A stretch of 64,000 bases of DNA from assembly GCA_965240325.2 (NCBI GenBank), contig OZ251233.1:1116001-1180000 (forward strand), read 5' to 3'. The position numbers were made by a program, and so were the translations under genes. This stretch comes from Rebecca billardiae RCC1528. Taxonomy: Eukaryota > Haptophyta. Below the pieces are notes generated by a model. That model saw only the letters and a program-made list of their open reading frames with translations. It searched no databases and was not told the DNA's origin. Positions 49,528 through 58,619 of the stretch are shown one piece after another (the stretch's first letter is position 1; each line of letters starts with the position of its first letter).

Positions 49528-50885
49528 CCAATTTCGTCTGGTGTCTGGGCCCGTGCGTCCACGGCAGCGGGTGCGGGCCTGCGCAGTGCGCACCCGCCCC
49601 AGACCCTGCTGTCCTTCGCCGATAGGTTCGAGTTGGGTGGCGTCAAATGCGGGTGTGGATAATTGCAGAGCATCGCGTTACCCATATCCGTCCGGCCTTG
49701 GGGATTGGGTCATTAGGCAACACGCAAGGACCCCAAACTTCAAAAAGTCATCTTGCCTTCAATTTATTGGTTCATCGCAAATGCGATGTTTCCATTGGTG
49801 CCTACGCGTATCGCCGTGGTAGGAGATGCAAAGCTGCAGTTATGCCGAACGTGATGAATCATGGAGCCGAGTAGCCGACGGACCTCCGCTTGTAACGACC
49901 TTTCTAACCTCGTTCTTCTTTGGATCTCGAACACGAGTGAATGACGATGGCTGAACTGACCCTGTGCGTGAACGCCTCCGGAGAGATTACGCCCCCGCGG
50001 CGCCGGCCCATGGCTGCCGCACGTGCGTGCCCCGCATGCTTCGAGCGCGTACATGCACGCGACGGGTGTCCTGGCAGCGAGGGCGGGGTGGCGTAGATGG
50101 TCTCGTGGGAGGCGCGTCAGTGTGCCGAAGACGTCCCGACACCTCAGTGGTGGCATGCCCACACCTCACTCCTTGTCGCCGCTTGCGTGCTGGCGTGCTC
50201 GGCCAGCCGTTTGGAGTGCACGCCTGCACGTGCGCGGCCAGTGTCGGGCGGATCGAGCCGCAGTGAGTGTTCGTGCGGGTACTCCCTCTCGGTGCGCCTC
50301 TCTACCACTGCTGCAAGCCCTCGTGCGTGTCGTGGAGTTCGAAATAATCGAATCCAGTCAGACGCGTGACAAACTTCCTGGCGAACAATGTGCGGGGAAT
50401 GGCGTCAGAAATGCGCGATTTGAAAATAAAAATGTCCACGATGTGGCATACCGGACCATGATGACGTTGAACACGTTGTGGGTTCGAGTGCATGCACCGC
50501 TTGGCCCGAAGGCGCCCGACACTGGCCGTGCACGTGCAGGCGTGCACTCCAAACGGCTGGCCGAGCACGCAGCACGCAAGCGGCGACAATAAGGAGAGGT
50601 GTGGGCATGCCACCAAGGTGTCGGGACGTCTTCGGCACTCACTACAGTAACGCGCCTCCCACGAGACCATCTACGCCACCCCGCCCTCGCTGCCAGGACA
50701 CCCGTCGCGTGCATCTGTACGCGCTCGAGGCACGCGGTGACGCGGGGCACGCACATTCCGCGGCCATGGGCCGGCGTCGCGGGGGCGTAATCTCTCCGGA
50801 GGCGTTCACGCACAGGGTGAATAGTGAATGCGCCCTGGGCCCCTGCGTCTGATTACATCCACACGTCCTGTCTGCACAACGTGAG
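49528..50885. other. Intergenic region with foldback repeat
   Basis: Separates the ARM/IQ gene start from the 3' end of the first tandem sulfotransferase. Its main content is the inverted repeat at 49959-50818. Frames open within the arms are mirror images and not coding. Confidence 0.6.
49959..50818. repeat. 860-bp inverted repeat (foldback/MITE-like)
   Basis: The left arm 49959-50250 matches the reverse complement of the right arm 50513-50818 at roughly 90 percent by eye, with small indels. The ends read ACCCTGTGCGTGAACGC. The ~260-bp centre is unrelated apart from weak continuation of the arms, and no protein is encoded. AGTGAATG occurs near both ends (49936-49943, 50823-50830) but not directly abutting, so a target duplication is not established. 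It shares no obvious sequence with the element at 9690-12179. Confidence 0.8.
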
Positions 50886-52208
50886 CTAGGGCCATCGCAC
50901 GCCCGAAGGAAGCTGCTCCACGCTGGGCGCGACCGCCGCGCATGCCGGTGGATCTTGCCCCTCGCACATGTCGACGTGGTGCGCGCGCACGTACTCGATG
51001 GCGGGATGCCTCTGCCGCAGTTCCCGCAGGCGCTGCCGCTTGACGCCATGGAGCACGCCGCTCAGCTCGGCGGCTATCTGTCGCACCGTGCGGTCAGCCC
51101 AGCTGGACTGACAGCGCGCCGCGGCGGGGCGACGCGCGCCACGCACACCAACGCGCACGCGCCGCTCGAGCATCGTCTCGAGGGCCGCCCGTGCGCGAGT
51201 GTGCAGCCAGCGATCCACCTCCAGCAGCGTGTCCGCAGCGGCGCGGAGCGTGGAGTTGGCGTGGAGCTCGGCATATGCGCGCTGCTTGTGCGCGGCGGTC
51301 TGTGCTCCGGCGTTCACTGGCCTCCCCATGAGCACTGGCCACGCCCATGGCACGCCGAGCTCGTGCGCGAGCGCGAGCACCGACGGCGCGAACTGCTCGA
51401 ACACACCGAGAAGCAGCGTGCCGGTCGACAGCTCGCCCTCCACCCTGGCCCGGACCGCGCTCAGCGAGACGCCCATCAGCTCGGGAAACAGATACATCGC
51501 CTGCGTGCGCCTGCGCGTGCCCTCGGCACCCAGGTAGGCGATGAAGTCCGCGAAGCGAGGGAACTTCCGTCGGTCAGCGGGGAAATACGCCCACTGCGAG
51601 ACGGAGTGGGCGAGCGGCTCGCGCACGATCGACACCGTGACGAAGCGGCAGCGTGGCCACGCGGCGCGCGCGGCCGGCAGCGCGCGCAGGTAGGTGGTCC
51701 AAGCGTAGAATTCGTCGTGGCTCTCGACGACCATGCGCGGGATCAGGCCCGTACCGCCATCTCTCGCCGTACAGTTGGACGGCGCGATCCGATCGAGGCG
51801 CAGCTCCTTGAGGCGAGCGCTGACCTGCACGGGCCACGCGAGGCTCCGCCCGGCGCTGTTGTTCACTTTGCGCGGGCGCACAAAGCCACGCGCGATCGTT
51901 TTCGTCATGGTGGCGCCCCTGAAGCCGTGCACGTAGGTCCACGATGCATTCCCGCACGCGGCCATCCCCGATAAGCCCATACGCAGCGTCGTACCCGCCG
52001 TCTTGGGGAGGTGCCGGAAGGCGACTGCGCCGCACAACAGCGGCTCGATCGGGGCATGATTGGCGCATCGCGCGGCGCGCGCTCCCATGTGCACACTCGC
52101 CGCCGCGGGATGGATGAGCGGACGTGACGCCGTGCCCGCCGTGCGCAGCAGCGCCGCCGCCCACACCAGCAGCCAGAGCCGTGAAGTACGTCGGCGGAGT
52201 GCCGCCAT
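50886..52208 (-). CDS. Sulfotransferase, tandem copy A
   Basis: 440 residues, intronless. Signal anchor at ~8-27 behind Arg residues, then a lumenal catalytic domain. The PAPS 5'-phosphosulfate loop is VAFRHLPKTAGTTLRMG (~62-78) and the 3'-phosphate element is VTVSIVREPLAHSVSQW (~190-206). It should sulfate a carbohydrate in the Golgi. N-glycosylation sequons are present (NAS, NCT, NST). It is a tandem duplicate of the gene at 52396-53781, on the same strand. Large blocks are identical, even at silent sites, while the PAPS loop and a few surface segments differ. ATG at 52208 (MAALRRR); the codon three positions upstream is GTG. Unlike the enzyme at 1378-3015 it lacks the long N-terminal stem. 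Confidence 0.8.
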   Translation of the reverse strand: MAALRRRTSRLWLLVWAAALLRTAGTASRPLIHPAAASVHMGARAARCANHAPIEPLLCGAVAFRHLPKTAGTTLRMGLSGMAACGNASWTYVHGFRGATMTKTIARGFVRPRKVNNSAGRSLAWPVQVSARLKELRLDRIAPSNCTARDGGTGLIPRMVVESHDEFYAWTTYLRALPAARAAWPRCRFVTVSIVREPLAHSVSQWAYFPADRRKFPRFADFIAYLGAEGTRRRTQAMYLFPELMGVSLSAVRARVEGELSTGTLLLGVFEQFAPSVLALAHELGVPWAWPVLMGRPVNAGAQTAAHKQRAYAELHANSTLRAAADTLLEVDRWLHTRARAALETMLERRVRVGVRGARRPAAARCQSSWADRTVRQIAAELSGVLHGVKRQRLRELRQRHPAIEYVRAHHVDMCEGQDPPACAAVAPSVEQLPSGVRWP

Positions 52209-52395
52209 GCTGTTCACTGATCATCAATTTTCGATTACGTACCATACGGTGGCCTTGTATTGTCTTGGTACTCTCCTCCGGACTGCGCCGCCATCGTTAC
52301 TCGGCGGGCACAGCCCCAATCTGCAGCCAAGCCGTTACACGGCACCCTCCGCCTCCGGCGGAGGGTCTGAGGGCGGAAGAGTGGCTGCGGGCGTG

Positions 52396-53781
52396 CTACG
52401 GCCATCGCACGCCCGAAGGAAGCTGCTCCACGCTGGGCGCGACGGCCGCGCATGCCGGAGGATCCTGCCCCTCGCACATGTCGACGTGGTGCGCGCGCAC
52501 GTACTCAACGGCGGGGTGCTTGTGCTGTTGCTCCTGGACACGCCGCCGCCGCCGCTTGACGCCATGGAGCACGCCGCTCAGCTCGGCGGCTATCTGTCGC
52601 ACCGTGCGGTCAGCCCAGCCGGACTGACAGCGCGCCGCGGCGGGGCGACGCGCGCCACGCACACCAACGCGCACGCGCCGCTCGAGCATCGTGTCGAGGG
52701 CCGCCCGTGCGCGAGTGTGCAGCCAGCGATCCACCTCCAGCAGCGTGTCCGCAGCGGCGCGGAGCGTGGAGTTGGCGTGGAGCTCGGCATATGCGCGCTG
52801 CTTGTGCGCGGCGGTCTCTCCTCCGGCGTTCACTGGCCTCCTCTTGAGCACTGGCCACGCCCATGGCACGCCGAGCTCGTGCGCGAGCGCGAGCACCGAC
52901 GGCGCGAACTGCTCGAACACACCGAGAAGCAGCGTGCCGGTCGACAGCTCGCCCTCCACCCTGGCCCGGACCGCGCTCAGCGAGACGCCCATCAGCTCGG
53001 GAAACAGATACATCGCCTGCGAGCGCCTGAGCCTGCCCTCGCCGCTCAGGGAGGCGATGTAGTCCGCGAAGCGAGGGAACTTCCGATGGGCGCCCGGGAA
53101 ATACGCCCACTGCGAGACGGAGTGGGCGAGCGGCTCGCGCACGATCGACACCGTGACGAAGCGGCAGCGTGGCCACGCGGCGCGCGCGGCCGGCAGCGCG
53201 CGCAGGTAGATCGTCCAAGTGGAGAATTCGTCGTGGCTCTCGACGACCATGCGCGGGATCAGGCCCGTACCGCCATCCCCCGCCGTACAGTTGGACGGCG
53301 CGATCCGATCGAGGCGCAGCTCCTTGAGGCGCGCGCTGACCTGCACGGGCCACGCGAGGCTCCGCCATTGTCTGTTGTGCGCTTCGCGCGGGGACAAAAA
53401 GCCGCGTGCGATCGATTTCGTCATGGCGATGCCCCTGAAGCCCTGCACGTAGGTCCACGATGCATTCCCGCACGCGGCCATCCCCAAGAAGCCCAAACGC
53501 AGCGCCGAACCCCCCGTCTTGGGGAGGTGCCGGAAGGCGACAGCGCCACACAACAGCGGCTCGATCGGGGTATGATTGGCGCACTGCGCGGCGTGCACTC
53601 CCGTGTGCGCACTCGGCGCCGTGGCATGGATGAGCGGGAGTGACGCGGCACCCGCCGTGCGCAGCAGCGCCGCTGCCCACACCAGCAGCCAGCGGCGCGC
53701 GTGCAGTGCGCGCGCAACGATCAAGAGCCACGCAGCAAGGGCACCGCCCTTGCATGCAGTACGTCGGCGGAGTGCCGCCAT
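52396..53781 (-). CDS. Sulfotransferase, tandem copy B
   Basis: 461 residues, intronless, paralogue of copy A. The PAPS loop reads LPKTGGSALRLGFLG where A has LPKTAGTTLRMGLSG; the 3'-phosphate element is unchanged. The N-terminus carries ~20 extra residues (AAWLLIVARAL), giving a second hydrophobic stretch before the conserved WLLVWAAALL. Other islands of change are GFLSPREAHNRQ, FPGAHRKFP, LSGEGRLRRSQ and the basic segment near the C-terminus. Similarity of the two genes stops within tens of bases upstream of the ATG and just after the stop codon, so promoters differ. Both copies look intact. The pair may give two acceptor specificities or expression patterns. Confidence 0.8.
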   Translation of the reverse strand: MAALRRRTACKGGALAAWLLIVARALHARRWLLVWAAALLRTAGAASLPLIHATAPSAHTGVHAAQCANHTPIEPLLCGAVAFRHLPKTGGSALRLGFLGMAACGNASWTYVQGFRGIAMTKSIARGFLSPREAHNRQWRSLAWPVQVSARLKELRLDRIAPSNCTAGDGGTGLIPRMVVESHDEFSTWTIYLRALPAARAAWPRCRFVTVSIVREPLAHSVSQWAYFPGAHRKFPRFADYIASLSGEGRLRRSQAMYLFPELMGVSLSAVRARVEGELSTGTLLLGVFEQFAPSVLALAHELGVPWAWPVLKRRPVNAGGETAAHKQRAYAELHANSTLRAAADTLLEVDRWLHTRARAALDTMLERRVRVGVRGARRPAAARCQSGWADRTVRQIAAELSGVLHGVKRRRRRVQEQQHKHPAVEYVRAHHVDMCEGQDPPACAAVAPSVEQLPSGVRWP

Positions 53782-54289
53782 GCTGTTCACCGATACTCAT
53801 TTTATGATTTAACGACTGATCTCGCCCGCCTCCACCCGTCCCAGAAAGCCCCTGGCCCTGAGCCCGCCTTCGGCTCAGGGGGCTCAAAATGCCGACGGCA
53901 CGTTTTGAGCTCAGTGACTATGAAATGGGCTGGCAACGAATAGCTGCGGGTATTTTTTATACCAGGGAGCCTTGATGTAGGCCTGTAGGGCCTAGGGCCT
54001 AGGGGCCCTGGGACGGGTGGAGCTGTGTGCGTCTCTTATTCTTAGTAAACGACTGTATGATACGTAGTATGAATTATAATGCCTCGTGGCAGGCTGAGAA
54101 AAGCGTGCGCACTCGGCGCTGCCGGCTGCGTCTGCTAAAATGAATCCCGTGCAGTCTCAGGTCCGTCCGCAGAGAACCATTCAATGACTGGCGCTGATGC
54201 TTTGACGAAGTGATGCATGCGCTGAGAGTGCGTGCAGGTGCTCTCATTCGGCAAACTCGCTGATGCCGCGCTCGCCGCCTGGCGCCTGC
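53782..54289. other. Intergenic region with two hairpins
   Basis: Upstream of sulfotransferase copy B and downstream of SUMT (both minus strand). Besides the hairpins at 53856-53910 it has a GGGCCTAGG-type palindromic cluster at 53985-54013. No gene seen. Confidence 0.5.
53856..53910. repeat. Two adjacent hairpins
   Basis: Stem 1: CCCTGAGCC (53856-53864) with GGCTCAGGG (53872-53880), 7-base loop. Stem 2: GCTCAAAA (53882-53889) with TTTTGAGC (53903-53910), extended by partial pairing inside. They are one base apart. Confidence 0.7.
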
Positions 54290-55682
54290 TCACGCCCGGG
54301 GCGGAGCGGTGACCAGCGCGCGCGGCGCGGCCGGGGCAGCTGGGGCGCGTGCGGCGCCGTTGACGTTGTGCTCGGCCGCCGCTGCAGTGCCGGAGCCGCG
54401 CCCGAGCCAGTCCGCATAGACGGCGTGCCCGTCGCCGCGCCGCGCGGCCTCCTGCGCCGCAAGGGCGACGCGCTCGTCCGTGAGGAAGCCGACCACGGCG
54501 CCGATCACCACCAGCGTGGGCGAGCGCAGCGCCGCGGACTCGACCGCCTCAGCCAGGCCGGCGAGGGGTGCGCGCACGACGCGCTGCCCTGGGCTCGTGC
54601 CGTCCTGGATGGCGGCGGACGGGGTGGAGCCGTCCAGGCCCGCGGCAAGCAGCCCGGCCTGCAGCTGCGGGAGCGTGCCCAGCCCCATGTACACGACGAG
54701 CGTGCTGCGCGCGCGCGCGAGCCGCGCAAAGTCGATGTCGAGCCCGCCCTCAGCCGAGCTGCCGTCGGCCGCCGCGCCGTCGCGCGTGGCCGAGCCGCCG
54801 CCCGGCGCTGCGGGCTCCGCGGCGGGCGCTGGGCGGGAGTGGCCCGTGACGAACGTGACGGAGTCGGCGTGGTCGCGGTGCGTGAGCGGAACGCCGAGGG
54901 CCGCGCTGATGCCCGACGCCGCCGTGATGCCCGGCACGATCCGCACGGGCACGCCCCTGCGGCGCAGCGCACCGAAGTGAGGGCAGCAGCAGCAGCAGCG
55001 AGGGACGGGTCAGCAGCGGTCGCGCGCGCGCGCGCAGGAGGCTGGCCGAGATTCACGTGCCAGCGCACGCCGAGGCCCGAAGCGCGCACCGCTGCTCGAG
55101 GTACTCCATCTCCTCGCCGCCGCGGCCGAAGACCGTCGGGTCCCCGCCCTTGAGCCGCACGACCAGCTTGCCACGCTTCGCGTAGTGGTAGAGAGTCGCG
55201 TGGATCTGGTCCTGGGGGCGTGAGTGCAGGCCCTGCTCCTTGCCGCTGCGGGCGAAGGGAGGGCGGATGGCGTGTCGGCTCGGGGGGCACCGCGCGAGCG
55301 CGCGCTCCGCCGCGCGCAGGCCTCGCGGCGCGCGTGCGTGCGCATACACATAGATGCGCTGGGCGGACGGGTTCACAGCAGCCATCACGTCTTCCGAGAC
55401 GAGGCGGTCGTAGAGCACCAGATCGGCGGACGAGAGGAGGCGGAATGCCTTGAGTGTGAGGAGCTCGGGGTCACCCGGGCCGCAGCCCACCAGGTAGACG
55501 CGCGACGAGTCGACAGCGTCGCCCGCCGCCATGTGCACGCGCGCGGCCAGCGCGCGCGCGCGCAGCGGCGTCGCGCGCGCAGCCATCACGGCGGTCGCCG
55601 CGGCGACGGGGCGCAAGGCGCACGCGCTCGCGAGAGCGAGTGCCGCGACGCCGAGCGCGCCGCCGGCATGACGCCGTGGCAT
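54290..55682 (-). CDS. UPM1: Uroporphyrinogen-III C-methyltransferase (SUMT)
   Basis: Exons 55682-55348, 55245-55090 and 54956-54290 join through two phase-2 introns (GTATGCGCA..CAG, GTGCGCGCT..CAG) to ~385 residues. The enzyme uses two SAM to turn uroporphyrinogen III into precorrin-2, the first step to siroheme, the cofactor of sulfite and nitrite reductases. Family motifs: [18 protein letters not shown] (~62-79), [27 protein letters not shown], and across the second junction [21 protein letters not shown] and [14 protein letters not shown] follow. An insertion of ~30 Ala/Gly-rich residues lies after VTGH. The leader (1-~55) has a hydrophobic core then Ala/Arg-rich sequence, fitting a bipartite plastid transit peptide. 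The ATG at 55733 would add 17 residues with a poly-Q. No HemD or oxidase domain is fused. Confidence 0.9.
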
Positions 55683-55917
55683 CGTCCGGCCCCGCTGCTG
55701 CTGCTGCTGCGCGCGAAAAGCCGCCGTTCGCATAGCGGGTGGCGCCGTGGTCGCGGTCCCAGACACTCGGGCGAAGTCGACGCGCGAGTTTCAGACTGCT
55801 CGGACGCTCGACGTACAGATCTAGAGCGGCAGATCGCGCTGAGATTTCAGATTGCAGCAAGCGGCGGCCCGGGTTTCTCACCAATACTACGTAATAAGTT
55901 ATTTAAGTGTTCTCACG
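55683..55917. promoter_or_regulatory. Divergent promoter region, SUMT / coiled-coil gene
   Basis: 235 bp between the start codons, shortened if SUMT starts at 55733. The side near the coiled-coil gene is AT-rich (ACGTAATAAGTTATTTAAG just before its ATG). No specific element recognised. Confidence 0.35.
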
Positions 55918-56712
55918 ATGGTCGATGACGATGGCCTTGCAAGGCTGAAGGCCGTCCGCGACAGCGCGCTGGCGGCGCGGACGCATTCGGCCCGTCCGAC
56001 AGCAGCAGCATCCGCCCCCGTCACCCCCGCCAAGGCGCCGCTGCCTCACGTAACCTCGGACGTGACCGGCGCGGCTCCAGCGGGCGCGCTCGCAGAAGCG
56101 CTCGAGCAGAATCGCAGGCTGCGCCGCCAGCTTGACGCGGCGCGACGCGCGGCGGAGGAGGCATCGCTCGCATGCAAGACGGCTCAGCAGCAACTCGCCA
56201 CCGCGACCGCGCGCGAGGCCGCGGCGCAGGCCGAGCTCCTCATGCTCGCGCGCGCGTGTGACGAGCAGGGCGCGCTGGCCCACCACTTGCAAGCGACGAG
56301 GCGCACGCTCGAGCTCGAGCTGCACACAGCGTACGCAGCGCTTCGGGAGCACGAGCAGCTGTGCGCCGAGCTTGCCGCGGCCAATCGGCGCGCCGAGCGG
56401 GAGCGCGCGCAGGCTGATCTCGGCGTGCGCATGCTCGATGACGAGCGCGAGCACCGAGCGGCGGCGGAGGCGGACCGCGCACGGCTCGTGGTGGCGGTGC
56501 GTCATCTGGAGGCCGAGCTGGCGCGTGCGAGGGCTCTGCAGGCAGCAGACGATGGGCAATACGCCGCCGAGAGGGTCGCTGCGCCCACGACGCCGGCGTG
56601 GGCCCAGAGCGCGATGGGCGCGCCGCCGCGCCGTAGCCCCATGCGTGACGCCCTGTGCAACCTGGGTGGGAGCGCGGCCTGCCGCCAGCTCCCAGACAAC
56701 CCCTTTGATTGA
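55918..56712 (+). CDS. Coiled-coil protein (264 aa)
   Basis: 264 residues, intronless, starting MVDDDGLARLK. Residues ~60-215 form one long Ala/Glu/Arg/Leu coiled coil (EALEQNRRLRRQLDAARRA), flanked by a Ser/Ala/Pro-rich N-terminal part and a C-terminal tail with SPMRDALCNLGGS. No membrane segment or signal. Family not recognised; coiled coils of this composition occur in basal-body, kinetochore and vesicle-tether proteins, and nothing here chooses between them. Third positions are GC-rich, supporting coding. Divergent from SUMT. Confidence 0.55.
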   Translation: MVDDDGLARLKAVRDSALAARTHSARPTAAASAPVTPAKAPLPHVTSDVTGAAPAGALAEALEQNRRLRRQLDAARRAAEEASLACKTAQQQLATATAREAAAQAELLMLARACDEQGALAHHLQATRRTLELELHTAYAALREHEQLCAELAAANRRAERERAQADLGVRMLDDEREHRAAAEADRARLVVAVRHLEAELARARALQAADDGQYAAERVAAPTTPAWAQSAMGAPPRRSPMRDALCNLGGSAACRQLPDNPFD

Positions 56713-57167
56713 GCTAGGCTACTCGTGATGATGACTCTGCTGATTCCAATAACGATGAAATGTAATATCGTGGCGCGGCTGGAGGTGTATTATATATATT
56801 AATTTATTTTCAGAGGGAAGGGCTCGCGCCTCGCGGGCCCCCGGTCGACGGGTTTGAGTCATTGAGGCAATTGAGGCAATTGAGGCAACGTACCGGGTCC
56901 GGGACCAGTCTACAGATCAAATATATATCTATATTATTGTCAAATATATTGACGAGTTGTTGGCCCTGCCTGTATCCGCTACAGTCTACAGATCAAATAT
57001 ATATCTGCTATATTATTGTCAAATATATTGACGAGTTGTTGGCCCGCCTGTATCCGCTGGCATGGGTATCCGCGACTGACGCCCGATGCATGCTGATTCA
57101 TGATCTACATGAGTCGAGCTGACAGCCCGAAGCGCCCGAGCCGTGCAGACTGTCTCAGTCTCACTCC
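56713..57167. other. Convergent intergenic region, AT-rich
   Basis: Between the coiled-coil gene (+) and the SDR gene (-). Contains GAGGCAATT repeated three times (~56861-56887) and a 76-bp tandem duplication. No gene seen. Confidence 0.5.
56907..57058. repeat. 76-bp tandem direct repeat, two copies
   Basis: AGTCTACAGATCAAATATAT starts at 56907 and again at 56983. Both copies continue through GACGAGTTGTTGGCCC to TGTATCCGCT. They differ by a few bases and one small indel, so the duplication is fairly recent. Confidence 0.9.
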
Positions 57168-58118
57168 TCAGAGCTCCATCTTAACGTCCGAGCCGCCCTC
57201 TGCAATCGCCTTCGCCATCCCGCCCAAGAAGAGCGGCGGCGGGATGAAGCCGGAGGTCATGCCACTGGAGACCTCGATCGACTCGCCCGAGATGTAGCCG
57301 GAGTCTTCGCTGAGCAGAAACGCCACGGCGCTCGAGACCTCCTCCGGCTTCACCCAGCGCCCACCCGGGTGGAGGCTGCTGAAGAATTTGGCCATCGCGT
57401 CCGAGGAAGACATCATGCTCGTCATCTCCGAGACCACACCGCCCGGCAGGATGTTGTTCACCCGGATCCCTTGCGTCCCGTAGTCGAGCGCGGCGGCGCG
57501 CGCCATGTTGAGAAGCGCCGCCTTCGAGGTGGAGTACGCGCCGGCGTTGGGCATCGCCAGCCGCGAGACGACCGATCCGCAGTTGACGATCGTGCCGTGC
57601 ACGCCCTGCTTGATGAACTGCCGAATCTCGGCGCGCATCGAGTAGAACACGCCGTCCACGTTGGTTCCAAGCACCTTGCGCCAGTTCTCGTCAGTCAGAT
57701 CAGCCAAAGGCCCCATCTCTCCGAAGAAGCCCGCATTGTTGAACGCCGCGTCCAGGCGGCCAAACTTGGCAACTGTCTCCTGCACCATCTGATCGCAGTC
57801 GGCTGAGTTGGTCACGTCCGCTCGGATGAAGTGCGCGACCCCACCTTTCGACTTGACGAGCTTCTCGACATCCTTACCTTTCTCGACACGGCGCCCCGTG
57901 AATGCAACCTTGCAACCCTCGGCCGCGAGGTGGAGCACCGTGTCCCGACCGATGCCCGAGGTTGCGCCGGTCACGAGGCAGACTTTGCCTTGAAAGCGGC
58001 CCGCGCGCACTGCAGAGGCGTCGCGATTGGCGGGGTCGTAGGGCGGGATGGGCGGCGCGCTATCCTCGGCCCGAGCCAGAGCCGTAAGGCTCGCGATGGC
58101 GAGGATCGCACGGCGCAT
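57168..58118 (-). CDS. Short-chain dehydrogenase/reductase with signal peptide
   Basis: 316 residues, intronless. A classical SDR: cofactor motif TGATSGIG (50-57), NNAG (127-130), Asn154, Ser182, Tyr195 and Lys199 (YSTSK), so the catalytic tetrad is complete. TGRR after the second beta strand suggests NADP(H) preference, because Arg there binds the 2'-phosphate. The N-terminus MRRAILAIASLTALARA is a signal peptide, placing the enzyme in the ER lumen, plastid or outside. PGGVVSEM and a C-terminal GYISGESIEVSSGM are typical of bacterial-like SDRs of the FabG/glucose-dehydrogenase group. The substrate cannot be predicted. Head-to-tail with the TraB gene, 501 bp apart. Confidence 0.87.
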   Translation of the reverse strand: MRRAILAIASLTALARAEDSAPPIPPYDPANRDASAVRAGRFQGKVCLVTGATSGIGRDTVLHLAAEGCKVAFTGRRVEKGKDVEKLVKSKGGVAHFIRADVTNSADCDQMVQETVAKFGRLDAAFNNAGFFGEMGPLADLTDENWRKVLGTNVDGVFYSMRAEIRQFIKQGVHGTIVNCGSVVSRLAMPNAGAYSTSKAALLNMARAAALDYGTQGIRVNNILPGGVVSEMTSMMSSSDAMAKFFSSLHPGGRWVKPEEVSSAVAFLLSEDSGYISGESIEVSSGMTSGFIPPPLFLGGMAKAIAEGGSDVKMEL

Positions 58119-58619
58119 GATTGCGCCAGGCCCAAAGTTTGCGCCCGTCCACCCTGGTCCACCACCCGACGTAGTTGGGCGGTTGGCCCGGCCGGAGTGC
58201 CGCCGGACTGTCCGGTGCTAGCTATTTAGCAGCGGGTGATTTCGATGACTGCTACTAGTAGTACTACCAGTGCTACACTGCTAAGACGACTAGTTATAGA
58301 TAATCCGTCAGCCTAACGGTTACAGTGGATACACGGCCCTTGGTGGACAGTCAAGATCGTTGGCAGGGCTGAGCTCTGCTGGCGCAGCCTGACATATGAC
58401 GTCAGACTTTATAATTAAATAACAGTCGATCATCTATTAAACTACTTATAGAAGTAGAGTACTACAAGTCTGCTTGATTCAGCCGACTCATGAGTAACTG
58501 CGGATGGACCGGTGCTGACGGTAGACGGGCCGATGTCCCATCGTCCAGCATCCAGTCCGATCAGAGTCAGACCCAGCGCTGCACGACGGATGACGTCGTC
58601 ACTGTGACTGGCGCGCAAC
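58119..58619. other. Intergenic region
   Basis: Upstream of the SDR gene and downstream of the TraB gene. AT-rich in the middle with short CTACTAGTAG-type palindromes. No gene, RNA or long repeat seen. Confidence 0.5.

Noticed and set aside
53856-53910. Intrinsic transcription terminator
   Set aside because: Bacterial-style terminators do not apply to nuclear genes; kept only as hairpins.
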